Shown here in pieces: positions 46,163-55,005 of a stretch of DNA of 64,000 nucleotides (within the stretch, counting starts at the first letter, position 1; each line of letters starts with the position of its first letter). The notes beneath the pieces are model-generated. The model ran no database searches, was not told the DNA's origin, and worked only from the letters and a program-made list of their open reading frames with translations. The position numbers were made by a program, and so were the translations under genes. Where the stretch lies: positions 513,293 to 577,292 of the forward strand of contig NZ_NTLB01000005.1 of NCBI RefSeq assembly GCF_002514725.1, in the 5' to 3' direction. This DNA is from Mangrovitalea sediminis. GTDB taxonomy: Bacteria; Pseudomonadota; Gammaproteobacteria; Pseudomonadales; Oleiphilaceae.

Positions 46163-46204
46163 TTGATAAGCGTCAATATTTAGTACTTATCCCCCGCTTA
46201 CAGT
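46163..46204 (+). promoter_or_regulatory. ANR/FNR class II promoter of the LVIVD lipoprotein gene
   Basis: TTGAT-AAGC-GTCAA at 46163-46176 differs by one base from the FNR/ANR consensus. A TACAGT at 46199-46204 is a fair -10; taking it as -12 to -7 puts the box centre (46169.5) at exactly -41.5. This is the class II geometry of oxygen-sensitive activation. The gene start is 106 bases after the inferred transcription start. Confidence 0.7.
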
Positions 46205-46316
46205 ATCCACTTATTGAAAGCTTCACGTTCAATGATGACGTTTTACGCTCTGCCTGACGGAAAAGGCTCTAGTGAAAATGCCTCTAGGTATTGCCTTGGG
46301 CAATTGGAGATACAGC

Positions 46317-49262
46317 ATGATAACGACAAGGTTTACAAGCGCTTGGCTATTGGTCATCGCGGCTGGCCTCACCAGTCTATTGAGTGGCTGCAATAGTGGC
46401 GGGGACACGACAACACTCGACGCCCAGACAGCGATTGAATCGAATATCACCACCCAGACAGACCAGATCGGCGGTGCCTCGACCAGTGCAGTCCGTTATG
46501 TAGACGGTTCCGGCACCAACTGGGCCCTCTTCAACATGTCCGATTACCTGAAGATTACTCCCATCTCCACCACCAAGGGGTCCGAGTACACCTTATCGAT
46601 GGGCTCCTATATCCGCGACATCAAACTCGTGGATTACGGCGGTAACCACTATGCCCTGGTCGCGTTGGGGCGTGGCGGGATCGGCGTCGTCAACATCAAC
46701 GACCCGGCCAACATGCAGTATCTCTACAGCGTAAAGGTGCATTACGAGCAGACCGGCATCACCTTTACCGAAGGTGGTGGTGACATTCTCACCAACCAGA
46801 CCATCTCGAGTACCGATGCGCCGATCTCGTCCCTGGAAACGGACGGCACTTCGCTCTGGATCGGTGACGAAGGCTACGGCATCCAGAAAACAGCGCTGAG
46901 CAACCTGATCGGTAGCAGCCCGGTGACCAACGCCGATGGCACCCTGAAAATCGATTCCGGCGTCTACACCCTGCAATATGCCGGAGAGAATCCCTGGGGC
47001 GGCCCCCTGGACCTGAAACTGGTTAATGGTCACCTCTATGCGGCCTTGGGTTTCCTGGGTATTGGCATCTACAACCCCACGACTCTGGCACGCGAAGGCG
47101 GTTATAACCTGTATACCGATACTTCGGTCTCTGAAGACTGGGATGTCAACATGAACGTCGCCACCCAGGTCCAGTCTCCCAGTGCGAATTACCTTGATCC
47201 GGTCACCGGCATGCCTAACTATGAGCAGGCCGCTTTCGAGATCAATCAGGTTTGGCGCGACGGCGTCAGCGCCCCCACCCCTTGGGCCGACTTCGACCGT
47301 TACGGCAAGTACTACTACAACGCCCGTAAGCTGGATGTAGCCACCAATGTCGGTGCCGGCAACAACCAGACATACGTTTATATCGCGTATGGTCTGGGCG
47401 GTCTGGTGGCCGTCAACGCCACCAACCCTGCCAGCGTTTCGTATCTGGGCTATGCTCCCGCCGTCCCTGCCCACGGGCCGGATAAAGCGACCGGACAGCA
47501 GTCGAAAAGCATCTTCCCCCACTTCGGTTCAGGCATGTTGAAAGAAGCCGGTGTGGTGGATGTCGATGTCGATGTCGCCAACAACACCGTCTATTACGCC
47601 GATCACTTTGCCGGTCTGGTGGCCCTGAGTTCCGCCACCGATCCCAGCGCATGGCACGGTCCCAATGGGCTGCACGCCTATAACAACAACACCTCCGGGA
47701 CTTTGGGTGACCACTGGCCGGACTATGAGTTCGTTACCTCCTATGACATGTCACCGGCTGATCCCACAGTAGAGGAATCGCTACCCAAATGGCTGACGGA
47801 GTCACCCGCATTGCTGGCGACCGGCGAAATCAGCGGCCACGGCGGTCCCATGTTCCTGATGCCCGGCATCTCTAGCGCGACCGGCAGCGTGGATCTGGTT
47901 CAGACCACGGGTGCAGGCGGCGTGAATTTCATCGACCTCGGCAATACGAGCGCAACTGCCATGGCAGACCGTTTCTCGGTCCCCGTGAAGTTTGCCAGCA
48001 CCACCGAAGTCGCCGCCGGTGCGGGCGGTTCAACCGTTACGGCTTCCATCGGACATACCTCCGGCATTACCGCGGACGGCCGCTACCTCTATGTCGCTGA
48101 CGGCCCCCACGGCATGAGTGTCTGGCAGATCGCCGATGACAATGGCAACCCGATCGACCAGCCTCACATCGTCGCCAATACGTTACAGAGCGAGGACCCC
48201 GTGACCGTCGGTGGCGTCACGATTCTGCCGACACCTCACGCCTACGGTGTGGTCTTGAATGGCAACGATGCCTATGTGATGTCGCAGAGCCTGGGTGTCC
48301 GCCGGGTCGACATCGCCGACGTCCTTAATGGCAATGCCAAGGCGGGCGCCCCCTTATTGTTGGCGCCTACAACGGCCGGCATCTATGAGCACAGCGCTGA
48401 AACCGGCAAATACGGCGGCCTCAAAGGCCAGGACCATGCCTATGACATGGTCATCTATGGCAATTACGGTATCGTTGCCGATGGCAGCAACGGTCTGACG
48501 GTCTATAACCTGAGCGTGAATCCCTCGGTCAGCGATCCCGTCGTCGCCAACCTGGGCGGCACCAGCGGCCAGCCTGAACTGGGCAGAGCGCTAGCGGTGA
48601 AACTCTGGACCGACACCTCGACCGGCAAGATCTATGCCCTGGTGGCCGCTGGTTCCTCCGGGATCGCCGTCGTCGACATGACAGGGCTGCTGGTGAATGG
48701 TCAGGCCAATGGCATGACGCTGATCAAACGCTTCGAGCCCATCAAGATGGAAGGCACCAAAGTGGGCGCCGCTGACGGCCATAGCGTCGACATGAAAATC
48801 GTTGGCAACTATGCCTACGTCAGTTACGACAGCTTCGGCATCCTCTGCTACAAAATGTCCGACCTGATCGCGCCCCTGCCCTCCGGCATCAGCGCGACCG
48901 CAGTGTGGGACAAGGCCGGCAGCTACGACTATCGCCCCCACGCCATGGCTCACTTCCGCCTGCAGGATCAAGCCGGCTATGCCAGCGCTGACGGCTCGGC
49001 GCAGTACATGACCGCTCAGTACTTCCCGGCCGACAAGCCGCTGCTGGACGCCAACGGCCACATCTATGTGCGTGACACGCCCAAGCTGATCATCTATGCC
49101 GCCTACGGTACCAGTGGCGTCGTCAAGCTGGACTGGACCGACCCGGCGAACCCGGTCATGCTGCAGCACAAGGAGACCGTGGGGACTGCAGAGGCGACCG
49201 CCATCGCCTATGGCAGAGTCTATGTGGCGGATAGCGACGGTGGTGTCGTCGTCCTCAAATAA
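46317..49262 (+). CDS. large LVIVD-repeat beta-propeller lipoprotein
   Basis: A 981-residue protein with a lipoprotein signal peptide: LTSLLSGC, so Cys at about 25 is acylated. The rest consists of repeated strands of LVIVD kind, for example GGIGVVNINDPANMQYLYSV and GVVKLDWTDPANPVMLQH, each pair a blade of a beta propeller; probably two or more propellers. It contains several Gly- and Asn-rich loops and few cysteines. Lipoproteins with such repeats are surface or periplasmic; no enzyme motif is seen. I use the ATG at 46317, with GGAG eight bases upstream; a longer frame from 46272 destroys the lipobox spacing. Preceded by an ANR-type promoter; followed by a strong terminator. Confidence 0.88.
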   Translation: MITTRFTSAWLLVIAAGLTSLLSGCNSGGDTTTLDAQTAIESNITTQTDQIGGASTSAVRYVDGSGTNWALFNMSDYLKITPISTTKGSEYTLSMGSYIRDIKLVDYGGNHYALVALGRGGIGVVNINDPANMQYLYSVKVHYEQTGITFTEGGGDILTNQTISSTDAPISSLETDGTSLWIGDEGYGIQKTALSNLIGSSPVTNADGTLKIDSGVYTLQYAGENPWGGPLDLKLVNGHLYAALGFLGIGIYNPTTLAREGGYNLYTDTSVSEDWDVNMNVATQVQSPSANYLDPVTGMPNYEQAAFEINQVWRDGVSAPTPWADFDRYGKYYYNARKLDVATNVGAGNNQTYVYIAYGLGGLVAVNATNPASVSYLGYAPAVPAHGPDKATGQQSKSIFPHFGSGMLKEAGVVDVDVDVANNTVYYADHFAGLVALSSATDPSAWHGPNGLHAYNNNTSGTLGDHWPDYEFVTSYDMSPADPTVEESLPKWLTESPALLATGEISGHGGPMFLMPGISSATGSVDLVQTTGAGGVNFIDLGNTSATAMADRFSVPVKFASTTEVAAGAGGSTVTASIGHTSGITADGRYLYVADGPHGMSVWQIADDNGNPIDQPHIVANTLQSEDPVTVGGVTILPTPHAYGVVLNGNDAYVMSQSLGVRRVDIADVLNGNAKAGAPLLLAPTTAGIYEHSAETGKYGGLKGQDHAYDMVIYGNYGIVADGSNGLTVYNLSVNPSVSDPVVANLGGTSGQPELGRALAVKLWTDTSTGKIYALVAAGSSGIAVVDMTGLLVNGQANGMTLIKRFEPIKMEGTKVGAADGHSVDMKIVGNYAYVSYDSFGILCYKMSDLIAPLPSGISATAVWDKAGSYDYRPHAMAHFRLQDQAGYASADGSAQYMTAQYFPADKPLLDANGHIYVRDTPKLIIYAAYGTSGVVKLDWTDPANPVMLQHKETVGTAEATAIAYGRVYVADSDGGVVVLK

Positions 49263-49280
49263 CAGACTCAAATGGCACTG

Positions 49281-49309
49281 AAAAGCCGGGCTCAATGCCC
49301 GGCTTTTTT
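49281..49309 (+). terminator. Rho-independent terminator
   Basis: AAAAGCCGGGC-TCAAT-GCCCGGCTTTT forms an 11-pair stem with a five-base loop followed by T, 18 bases after the lipoprotein stop. Confidence 0.95.
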
Positions 49310-49422
49310 GTTGAGCTTATTCTCTCCTGCCAAAAGTCACTGGACCGATTGGGGCTACCTGCCGGTAAAATCAGCGGTTATACGCCGCGAACGGGCGATA
49401 CATTCCCAAAGGAAGAAACCTC

Positions 49423-50544
49423 ATGACGACACCCTGTGTGGCCATTGTCGGCGGCGGTTTAAGCGGCCTTTATGCAGCGTTACGTCTCACCCAGGCCGGT
49501 ATCGATTTCCGCCTGCTGGAAGCCAGGGAGCGCCTCGGCGGCCGCATTCATTCCGGCTATTCATCCGCCGGAGCGACCGACACCGCTTCGGCATTCGATC
49601 TTGGCCCCTCCTGGTTTTGGCCGGATTTCCAGCCACTGATGACCCGGCTAACGGCAGACCTGAACCTGGCCACATTTCCTCAATATACCGACGGCGATAT
49701 GGTCGTGGAGCGCGCCCAATCACTGCCGCCGCAACGGATGGCTGGTTTTGACCAAGGCAATCTGTCGCTGCGCATCGCCGGAGGAACCAGCGCACTCATT
49801 CAGGCACTTGTGGCCAGGATTCATCCCGAGCGTCTCCTGCTGAATCACCCTGTGACCGCTGCCCGCCTGGTGGGGGACAGCATCCACCTTGACGTCGATA
49901 ACAGGCCGGAGGCTGGGGCGCCGTTAGCGTTTTCCCACCTGCTCCTGGCAGCCCCACCCCGCTTGTTGGCAGGTAGCCTGGATATTCAACCACCGCTCAG
50001 GCCACAGGAACGAAATCATTGGGTTGATATGCCCACCTGGATGGCGCCCCATGCCAAGTATGTCGCGATCTATGATGCGCCTTTCTGGCGCCAGCAGGGG
50101 CTGTCGGGCATGGCCAGAAGCATGGTTGGTCCCCTTGCAGAGATTCACGATGCCACCAGTGCAAAGGGTCAGGCCGCGCTGTTTGGTTTTGTCGGTGTCC
50201 CGGCCGACGTCCGCCAGCGCCTGGGTCCCGAGGCCTTGAAGCACCACTGCCGGACCCAGTTGGAACGCCTGTTCGGCCCTCAGGCTGGAGCGCCTCTCGA
50301 CGAACATCTCAAAGACTGGGCCAGCGATCCCTTCACGGCCACAGCGGCGGACCGGGAACCCGGTGACCATCCCGTTGCCACCGTGGATCTATCACAGGTC
50401 ACAGGGCCTTGGGCCGGCCGAATGATGCTGATCTCCAGCGAGGCTGCATTGGAGCAACCCGGCTATATGGAAGGTGCCTTGCAGGCAACCGCCAGGATTT
50501 TGCCCTTGCTGGAAAGACTCAATGCAGGAAGCAGCCGGTTCTGA
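49423..50544 (+). CDS. flavin-containing amine oxidase family protein
   Basis: A 373-residue soluble flavoprotein. GGGLSGLYAALRL is the dinucleotide-binding loop, followed by RLGGRIHSGY, the amine-oxidase continuation; the C-terminal FAD part reads RMMLISSEAALEQPGYMEGALQAT. Typical members oxidise amines or polyamines (MAO-type) or act as desaturases; this one is short for MAO. No partner genes are adjacent, so substrate and pathway stay open. Confidence 0.88.
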   Translation: MTTPCVAIVGGGLSGLYAALRLTQAGIDFRLLEARERLGGRIHSGYSSAGATDTASAFDLGPSWFWPDFQPLMTRLTADLNLATFPQYTDGDMVVERAQSLPPQRMAGFDQGNLSLRIAGGTSALIQALVARIHPERLLLNHPVTAARLVGDSIHLDVDNRPEAGAPLAFSHLLLAAPPRLLAGSLDIQPPLRPQERNHWVDMPTWMAPHAKYVAIYDAPFWRQQGLSGMARSMVGPLAEIHDATSAKGQAALFGFVGVPADVRQRLGPEALKHHCRTQLERLFGPQAGAPLDEHLKDWASDPFTATAADREPGDHPVATVDLSQVTGPWAGRMMLISSEAALEQPGYMEGALQATARILPLLERLNAGSSRF

Positions 50545-50591
50545 ACATCGGTGACGGGCAAGGCTGGCGTATTGCCGATGACCCGGTTCAT

Positions 50592-51365
50592 TCAGAAAGG
50601 TGCGAATGGACGGATTTTCTCCGCTGAGGGCGACGAAACGGTGCTCAGGATCTCCCCATACCGGCCGCTGGCTTTCAGCATTCGCAGCCCCCGATCCAAC
50701 TTGGAGATCAGTGCTTCCGATTGCGGGATTTCGCGGGAGAACATGACGAACGCATCCGCTTCATGCAAGGGCGTGGGATCGTGGGTGAACAACGCCGCCT
50801 GGGTCGGGCTGAACAACTTGTGGATCAGGTAATAACCCACTTCACGCGTGGTCGCATAGACATCCACACGGCCACGCAGCATTTTCTCGAAATTCTGTTC
50901 CTCGCTGGACACCTTATCGACCGCCACGCCATGCTGCTCCAGCAGACTGGTGTCAAAAAAGCCTAGCGTGCCGCCAACCCGATAGCGCTTAAGATCGTCA
51001 AAGCCGCGCCAGCGGAAGTCCAGCGTCTTCAGGTGGAAAAACACTTCCTGCCCGTGCAGCAGGGGTTCATGATTGAAAAGAAAGGCCTCGGTGCGCGCCT
51101 TGCTTTTGTACCAGGGGAACGTCGCGTCGACGTGCCCTTGCCTCACCTCTACATAGGCACGCTTCCAGGGGAAATACCGATACTCGACATGGACGCCCTC
51201 CAGCAGGAAAGCAGCCGTGACAATTTTCTGCGCAACCTGCGCACTCGGAACCACCTGCGAGGTATAGGGTGGCCATTCGCCAACGGCAATCGTCACCGTT
51301 TCTGCCGCCACGGACCGATACAGGAAAAGCAGCACTACCCCAATCAGTGTGGCGGTTTTCTTCAT
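50592..51365 (-). CDS. periplasmic solute-binding protein, SBP_bac_3 type (orphan)
   Basis: A 257-residue exported protein with a short signal peptide (ending RSVAA). The mature start TVTIAVGEWPPYTSQ and RYFPWKRAYVEVRQG match the protein at 349-1188 closely in pattern, so the two are paralogues. DATFPWYKSKARTEAF is the lobe-2 hinge region. No transporter adjoins it. The ligand is not known. Convergent with the amine oxidase gene, 47 bases away. Confidence 0.78.
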   Translation of the reverse strand: MKKTATLIGVVLLFLYRSVAAETVTIAVGEWPPYTSQVVPSAQVAQKIVTAAFLLEGVHVEYRYFPWKRAYVEVRQGHVDATFPWYKSKARTEAFLFNHEPLLHGQEVFFHLKTLDFRWRGFDDLKRYRVGGTLGFFDTSLLEQHGVAVDKVSSEEQNFEKMLRGRVDVYATTREVGYYLIHKLFSPTQAALFTHDPTPLHEADAFVMFSREIPQSEALISKLDRGLRMLKASGRYGEILSTVSSPSAEKIRPFAPF

Positions 51366-51556
51366 CGGTTCGATCCAGTCATGCGCTTTTCGGAGATGGG
51401 CATTCTACCTTTCATCCCACCATGACGATACCGGTGCCGTTCAAGCCACAAGCGTCGATTCAGGCCTGAGCCCCTCTTCACAGTGCGCGGTACTGGACAA
51501 ATCAAAACCTCAAAGTTGCAACAAAAGGCAAGAGACAGAGCCCAGTTCCAGCAGTA

Positions 51557-51650
51557 AAACCTCAACATACCCCGCTGTCCGTCAAGGCGACACGGAATTA
51601 TCGCTTTCAGCGGCTCCCTCCGTGTCCAGTTTTTGGTATGTTGGGGGTTT
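51557..51650 (+). promoter_or_regulatory. structured leader with terminator-like hairpin before trpB
   Basis: Two nested inverted repeats. Outer: CCTCAACATACC (51560-51571) with GGTATGTTGGGG (51635-51646), 12 pairs counting one G-U, extended by AAA/TTT with a bulge. Inner: GACACGGA (51589-51596) with TCCGTGTC (51619-51626), a perfect eight-pair stem followed by CAG and five T (51630-51634). The inner part resembles a Rho-independent terminator in the trpB leader. Confidence 0.55.
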
Positions 51651-51682
51651 GTTTCTGGTGATACCACAACGAGGACCCTAGG

Positions 51683-52885
51683 ATGACAAAAGCACATTAT
51701 GGCCCCATGCCAGACGATAAGGGCTTCTTTGGCGACTTTGGCGGCGCACTGGTACCCGAGCCTCTGGACCGTATCATGCGCGAGATTGCCGAAGCCTATG
51801 TCGCCATTCGGGACACCCCCGCTTTTCAGGAAGAACTCAAAGACCTCCAGATCCATTACGTCGGTCGCCCCAGCCCGGTTTACCACGCCAAACGTCTCAC
51901 CGCGCATTGCGGTGGCGCGCAGATCTATCTCAAGCGAGAGGATCTGAATCACACCGGCGCCCACAAGATCAATCATTGCCTGGGCGAGGCGCTGCTGGCC
52001 AAACACATGGGCAAGACCAAGGTCCTGGCCGAAACCGGTGCCGGTCAGCACGGCGTGGCCCTGGCAACGGCTTGCGCCCTGGTCGGTATCGATTGTGAGA
52101 TCCACATGGGACAGGTGGATGTGGAAAAAGAAGCGCCCAACGTCGGGAAAATGAAAATCCTGGGGTGCCGGCTGGTTCCCGTTACCCGTGGCACAGCCAC
52201 GCTCAAGGACGCGGTGGACAGCGCCTTCGAAGAGTATCTGAAGGACCCCGAAAATTCCTTCTATGCCATTGGCTCCGTCGTCGGTCCCCATCCCTTCCCG
52301 ATGATGGTACGGGACTTCCAGCGCATCATCGGCGAGGAAGCCCGCGCCCAGTTTCTGTCCATGACCGGACGACTGCCGGATACCATTACCGCCTGCGTCG
52401 GCGGCGGCTCCAATGCCATCGGTCTGTTCAGCGCCTTCCTGGAAGATGAGTCCGTTCGCATTGTGGGCGTGGAGCCTGCCGGTGAAGGCCTGGATACGCC
52501 TCGCAACGCCGCCACCCTGACCCTTGGCACTCCCGGCGCCATCCACGGATTCAAATGCTATGTGCTGCAGGACGACAAAGGCGAGCCATTGCCCGTGCAC
52601 TCCATCGCCTCCGGTTTGGATTACCCGGGCGTCGGCCCCCAACACAGTTACCTGAAGGAACTGGGAGCGGTCGACTATGAGTCCGTCACCGATACGGAGT
52701 GCCTGGACGCCTTCATGAAGCTCTCCCGCCTTGAGGGGATCATCCCTGCCCTGGAAAGTGCCCACGCGGTTGCCTATGCCATGAAACTGGCGAAGGATCT
52801 GCCGGCGGACAAAACCATTCTGGTCAACCTGAGTGGTCGCGGGGACAAGGATGTGGATTTCGTCGCCGAGCGGCTGGGCCTGTAA
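51683..52885 (+). CDS. trpB: tryptophan synthase beta-like protein (orphan, divergent)
   Basis: A 400-residue PLP enzyme of the TrpB fold. PLP lysine in [10 protein letters not shown], catalytic Glu in [11 protein letters not shown], phosphate loop [10 protein letters not shown]. TrpB joins indole and serine to tryptophan with TrpA. Here no trpA is adjacent, and the domain that contacts TrpA in canonical enzymes is altered ([21 protein letters not shown] in place of the usual YMGEEDxxRQxLNVFRM). A stand-alone role, for example recycling indole or another substrate, is possible. AGGA stands before the ATG, which lies after a structured leader. Confidence 0.88.
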   Translation: MTKAHYGPMPDDKGFFGDFGGALVPEPLDRIMREIAEAYVAIRDTPAFQEELKDLQIHYVGRPSPVYHAKRLTAHCGGAQIYLKREDLNHTGAHKINHCLGEALLAKHMGKTKVLAETGAGQHGVALATACALVGIDCEIHMGQVDVEKEAPNVGKMKILGCRLVPVTRGTATLKDAVDSAFEEYLKDPENSFYAIGSVVGPHPFPMMVRDFQRIIGEEARAQFLSMTGRLPDTITACVGGGSNAIGLFSAFLEDESVRIVGVEPAGEGLDTPRNAATLTLGTPGAIHGFKCYVLQDDKGEPLPVHSIASGLDYPGVGPQHSYLKELGAVDYESVTDTECLDAFMKLSRLEGIIPALESAHAVAYAMKLAKDLPADKTILVNLSGRGDKDVDFVAERLGL

Positions 52886-52942
52886 TCCGAGGAGCGGCAT
52901 GCCAGCGAGGAATTGCTCAGGCAAGCCGCCGTTTGGGGGTGT

Positions 52943-53623
52943 TTATCGGCGTTTTCTAATGGGTGTCCAGACGAGCCCCCATCCTGCGATCGCTGCCAGC
53001 CCCAACGCCCCCAGCATTACCCAGGCAGCGGGAGCATCGATGGCCAGCAGACAGAGGACGCTGTAAAAACACCAAAGAACCGGGATGACCATCAGGACCC
53101 CGCGCCATCGACTCTTTTTCCAGCCCAGAAGGGCTCCCAGAGTGGCGATGGCGGTGGGGTCCGGCAACAGGCCCGGCAGTTCCGCAGCAGACCATGCCCC
53201 TCCCAATAGGGCTGTCACCAAAGGGTGGCCCGCCAGGGCGTAACACAACAGGACCAAGCCCAGGCGCCTGCCCGCCCCGGGGCGGACGTCCGTCGGTCGA
53301 CGGGCCGCCAGCACCAGAAGCAACAGTCCTTCGAGGAAGAAAACCGGCACCATGTACTTAACGGGCCAGTTGATGGCCGCATACCGCTGATCCAGGTAGC
53401 CCCAGCCCACGAAAAACCAGCCGCAAGCCAGCAGCGCCCAAGCCGCCCGCCAGGTGCGGGGCTGCCGGCGCAACAAGCCGTAAAGAACCACAAAACCGAG
53501 AAGCAGGACCGGAATCTGCAAGGGCCAGAGCGACTGATTGTAGTGTTCGATCAGCCGCCAATAAACGCGTGGCGAGAACAGCAGGAAGCTGTGCAAACTA
53601 TAGGTCCACCATTCGGTCATCAC
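52943..53623 (-). CDS. DUF6064 family membrane protein
   Basis: A 226-residue inner-membrane protein with seven to eight hydrophobic segments. TYSLHSFLLFSPRVYWRLIEHYNQSLWPLQI is the family-like opening. Function is unknown. It overlaps the aldo/keto reductase gene by four bases (ATGA), so the two are translated together. Convergent with trpB. Confidence 0.75.
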   Translation of the reverse strand: MMTEWWTYSLHSFLLFSPRVYWRLIEHYNQSLWPLQIPVLLLGFVVLYGLLRRQPRTWRAAWALLACGWFFVGWGYLDQRYAAINWPVKYMVPVFFLEGLLLLVLAARRPTDVRPGAGRRLGLVLLCYALAGHPLVTALLGGAWSAAELPGLLPDPTAIATLGALLGWKKSRWRGVLMVIPVLWCFYSVLCLLAIDAPAAWVMLGALGLAAIAGWGLVWTPIRKRR

Positions 53624-54549
53624 AACGCCCTGACGTAGGCCGCCATCCGCCGGCGCAGAGCCTCATCGGGTAGCACGGATCCGGCCACCGCAACATTTTC
53701 CTGAACATGATCCACTCGGGTGGTGGCGGGGATGACACAGGTGACGGCCGGGTGCGACAGGATGAACTTGAGAATAAACTGTGCCCAGCTGCCGGCGCCG
53801 ATTTCATCTGCCCAGGACGGAAGTGGACGCCCCCGAAGGCGCTCTATCAGCCCCCCCTGCTGAAACGGGCGGTTGACGATCACCGCAATACCCCGGTCCA
53901 TGGCCAGGGGCAGCAGTCGCTGCTCGGCCTCCCGGTCCACGATATTGTACGTGAACTGAACAAAATCCAGGGGCCGGGTGCGCATGACCTGCGCCAACTC
54001 TCCGTGACGACGGCCATCCGAGGTGGTGATCCCCACATAGCGCAGGTCGCCAGCCGCTTTCATGGCGAACAGCGTCTTCAGGTGCCCCTCCCAGCTCAGC
54101 AGGTTATGGACCTGCAACAGGTCGAAGCGCGGTATCCCCCATTTGCGGCGCGAGGTTTCGATCTGCTCCCGGCCCTCCGCCACAGACCATGTCCAGACCT
54201 TGTCGGCGGCGAAAACGGCACCGGGACGCCCAAGCTTGTTCAGGCCGTAGCCGATGGTGTCCTGGGAAGAGCCATACATGGGCGACGAGTCGATCAGACG
54301 GCCGCCAGCTTTCACGAAATGAGCGATCACATCGGCACACTGATCCAGCAGCTGTTGATCACCGCCTACATTGAACGTGGTCCAGCTGCCCAGCCCCACC
54401 ATCGGCAGACGTTCGCCGGTGGAAGGGATAAGGCGCATCCGTGGGTCAGCCGCTGACAGGGCGGGTGCCGGAAAGGCGGTGGCGAGGGCCAAAGCGCCCA
54501 GGCCCTTGAGCAGTATCCGCCGGCTGAATGTGGGGCGGTGAATGGACAT
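53620..54549 (-). CDS. aldo/keto reductase with twin-arginine signal
   Basis: A 309-residue protein. The N-terminus FSRRILLKGLGALALATAFPAPALSA is a twin-arginine signal peptide, so it is probably exported folded. The catalytic tetrad is in place: Asp in RLIDSSPMYGSS, Tyr in the same block, Lys in FAADKVW, His in LLQVHNLLSW. Aldo/keto reductases use NADPH, which is unusual for an exported enzyme; the TIM-barrel strands are all visible. Coupled by overlap to the DUF6064 gene. Confidence 0.88.
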   Translation of the reverse strand: MSIHRPTFSRRILLKGLGALALATAFPAPALSAADPRMRLIPSTGERLPMVGLGSWTTFNVGGDQQLLDQCADVIAHFVKAGGRLIDSSPMYGSSQDTIGYGLNKLGRPGAVFAADKVWTWSVAEGREQIETSRRKWGIPRFDLLQVHNLLSWEGHLKTLFAMKAAGDLRYVGITTSDGRRHGELAQVMRTRPLDFVQFTYNIVDREAEQRLLPLAMDRGIAVIVNRPFQQGGLIERLRGRPLPSWADEIGAGSWAQFILKFILSHPAVTCVIPATTRVDHVQENVAVAGSVLPDEALRRRMAAYVRAL

Positions 54550-55005
54550 GGCTCTTCTCCTGTGCTCCCTGCCCTCAGCTTACCGCGACTGGTGCCCGGT
54601 CAGGAATCCTCGCTGCCCGACGAACACCCCGGACCCATCGTTCACCCCAAGAATGAATACCCATACCCGTGCCCGGTTTGCCAGGCCCGAAGGTCGGTTG
54701 CTGCCTCACAGGCCCCGGCTGAATGGATTGTCCCGGTTTTATCGGGGAATAATGATCGAGCGCGAAAGAAACGGGGCTTTCCCAACAGTCGGGGCACACG
54801 AGCCATCCACGAGACGATTCAAACGGACATCGTTGGACACCACCCGCCAGTCAGCGGTAACTGGGTGATGAAGCGGTGGTTCACGGACCTATATGTCCGC
54901 TTGAGCTTCTTTTTAGCGGTTTAAGCGCTAACAGGAAGTTCAAACCAAGACCGCAAACGTCATGTAGAATGTCGTGCTTTCGAATCTGCAGAAGGCACTG
55001 TCGTC
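54550..55005. other. intergenic, no convincing gene
   Basis: About 456 bases. Plus-strand frames at 54538-54924 overlap the aldo/keto reductase start and have no family likeness or ribosome site. Short hairpins (AGCG-GTTTAA-GCGCT near 54915) occur. A weak -10 TAGAAT at 54965-54970 may serve ltaE. Confidence 0.45.

Noticed and set aside
46593..47522. 309-codon minus-strand frame inside the LVIVD lipoprotein gene
   Set aside because: Mirrors repeat codons of the lipoprotein; Val/Gly-rich nonsense without domain.
51638..51661. Leader peptide M-L-G-V-C-F-W as a classical Trp attenuator
   Set aside because: Lies after the terminator-like T-run and has only one Trp codon, so it cannot time the hairpin in the usual way.
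54538..54924. 128-codon plus-strand frame
   Set aside because: Overlaps the start of the aldo/keto reductase and lacks features of a real protein.
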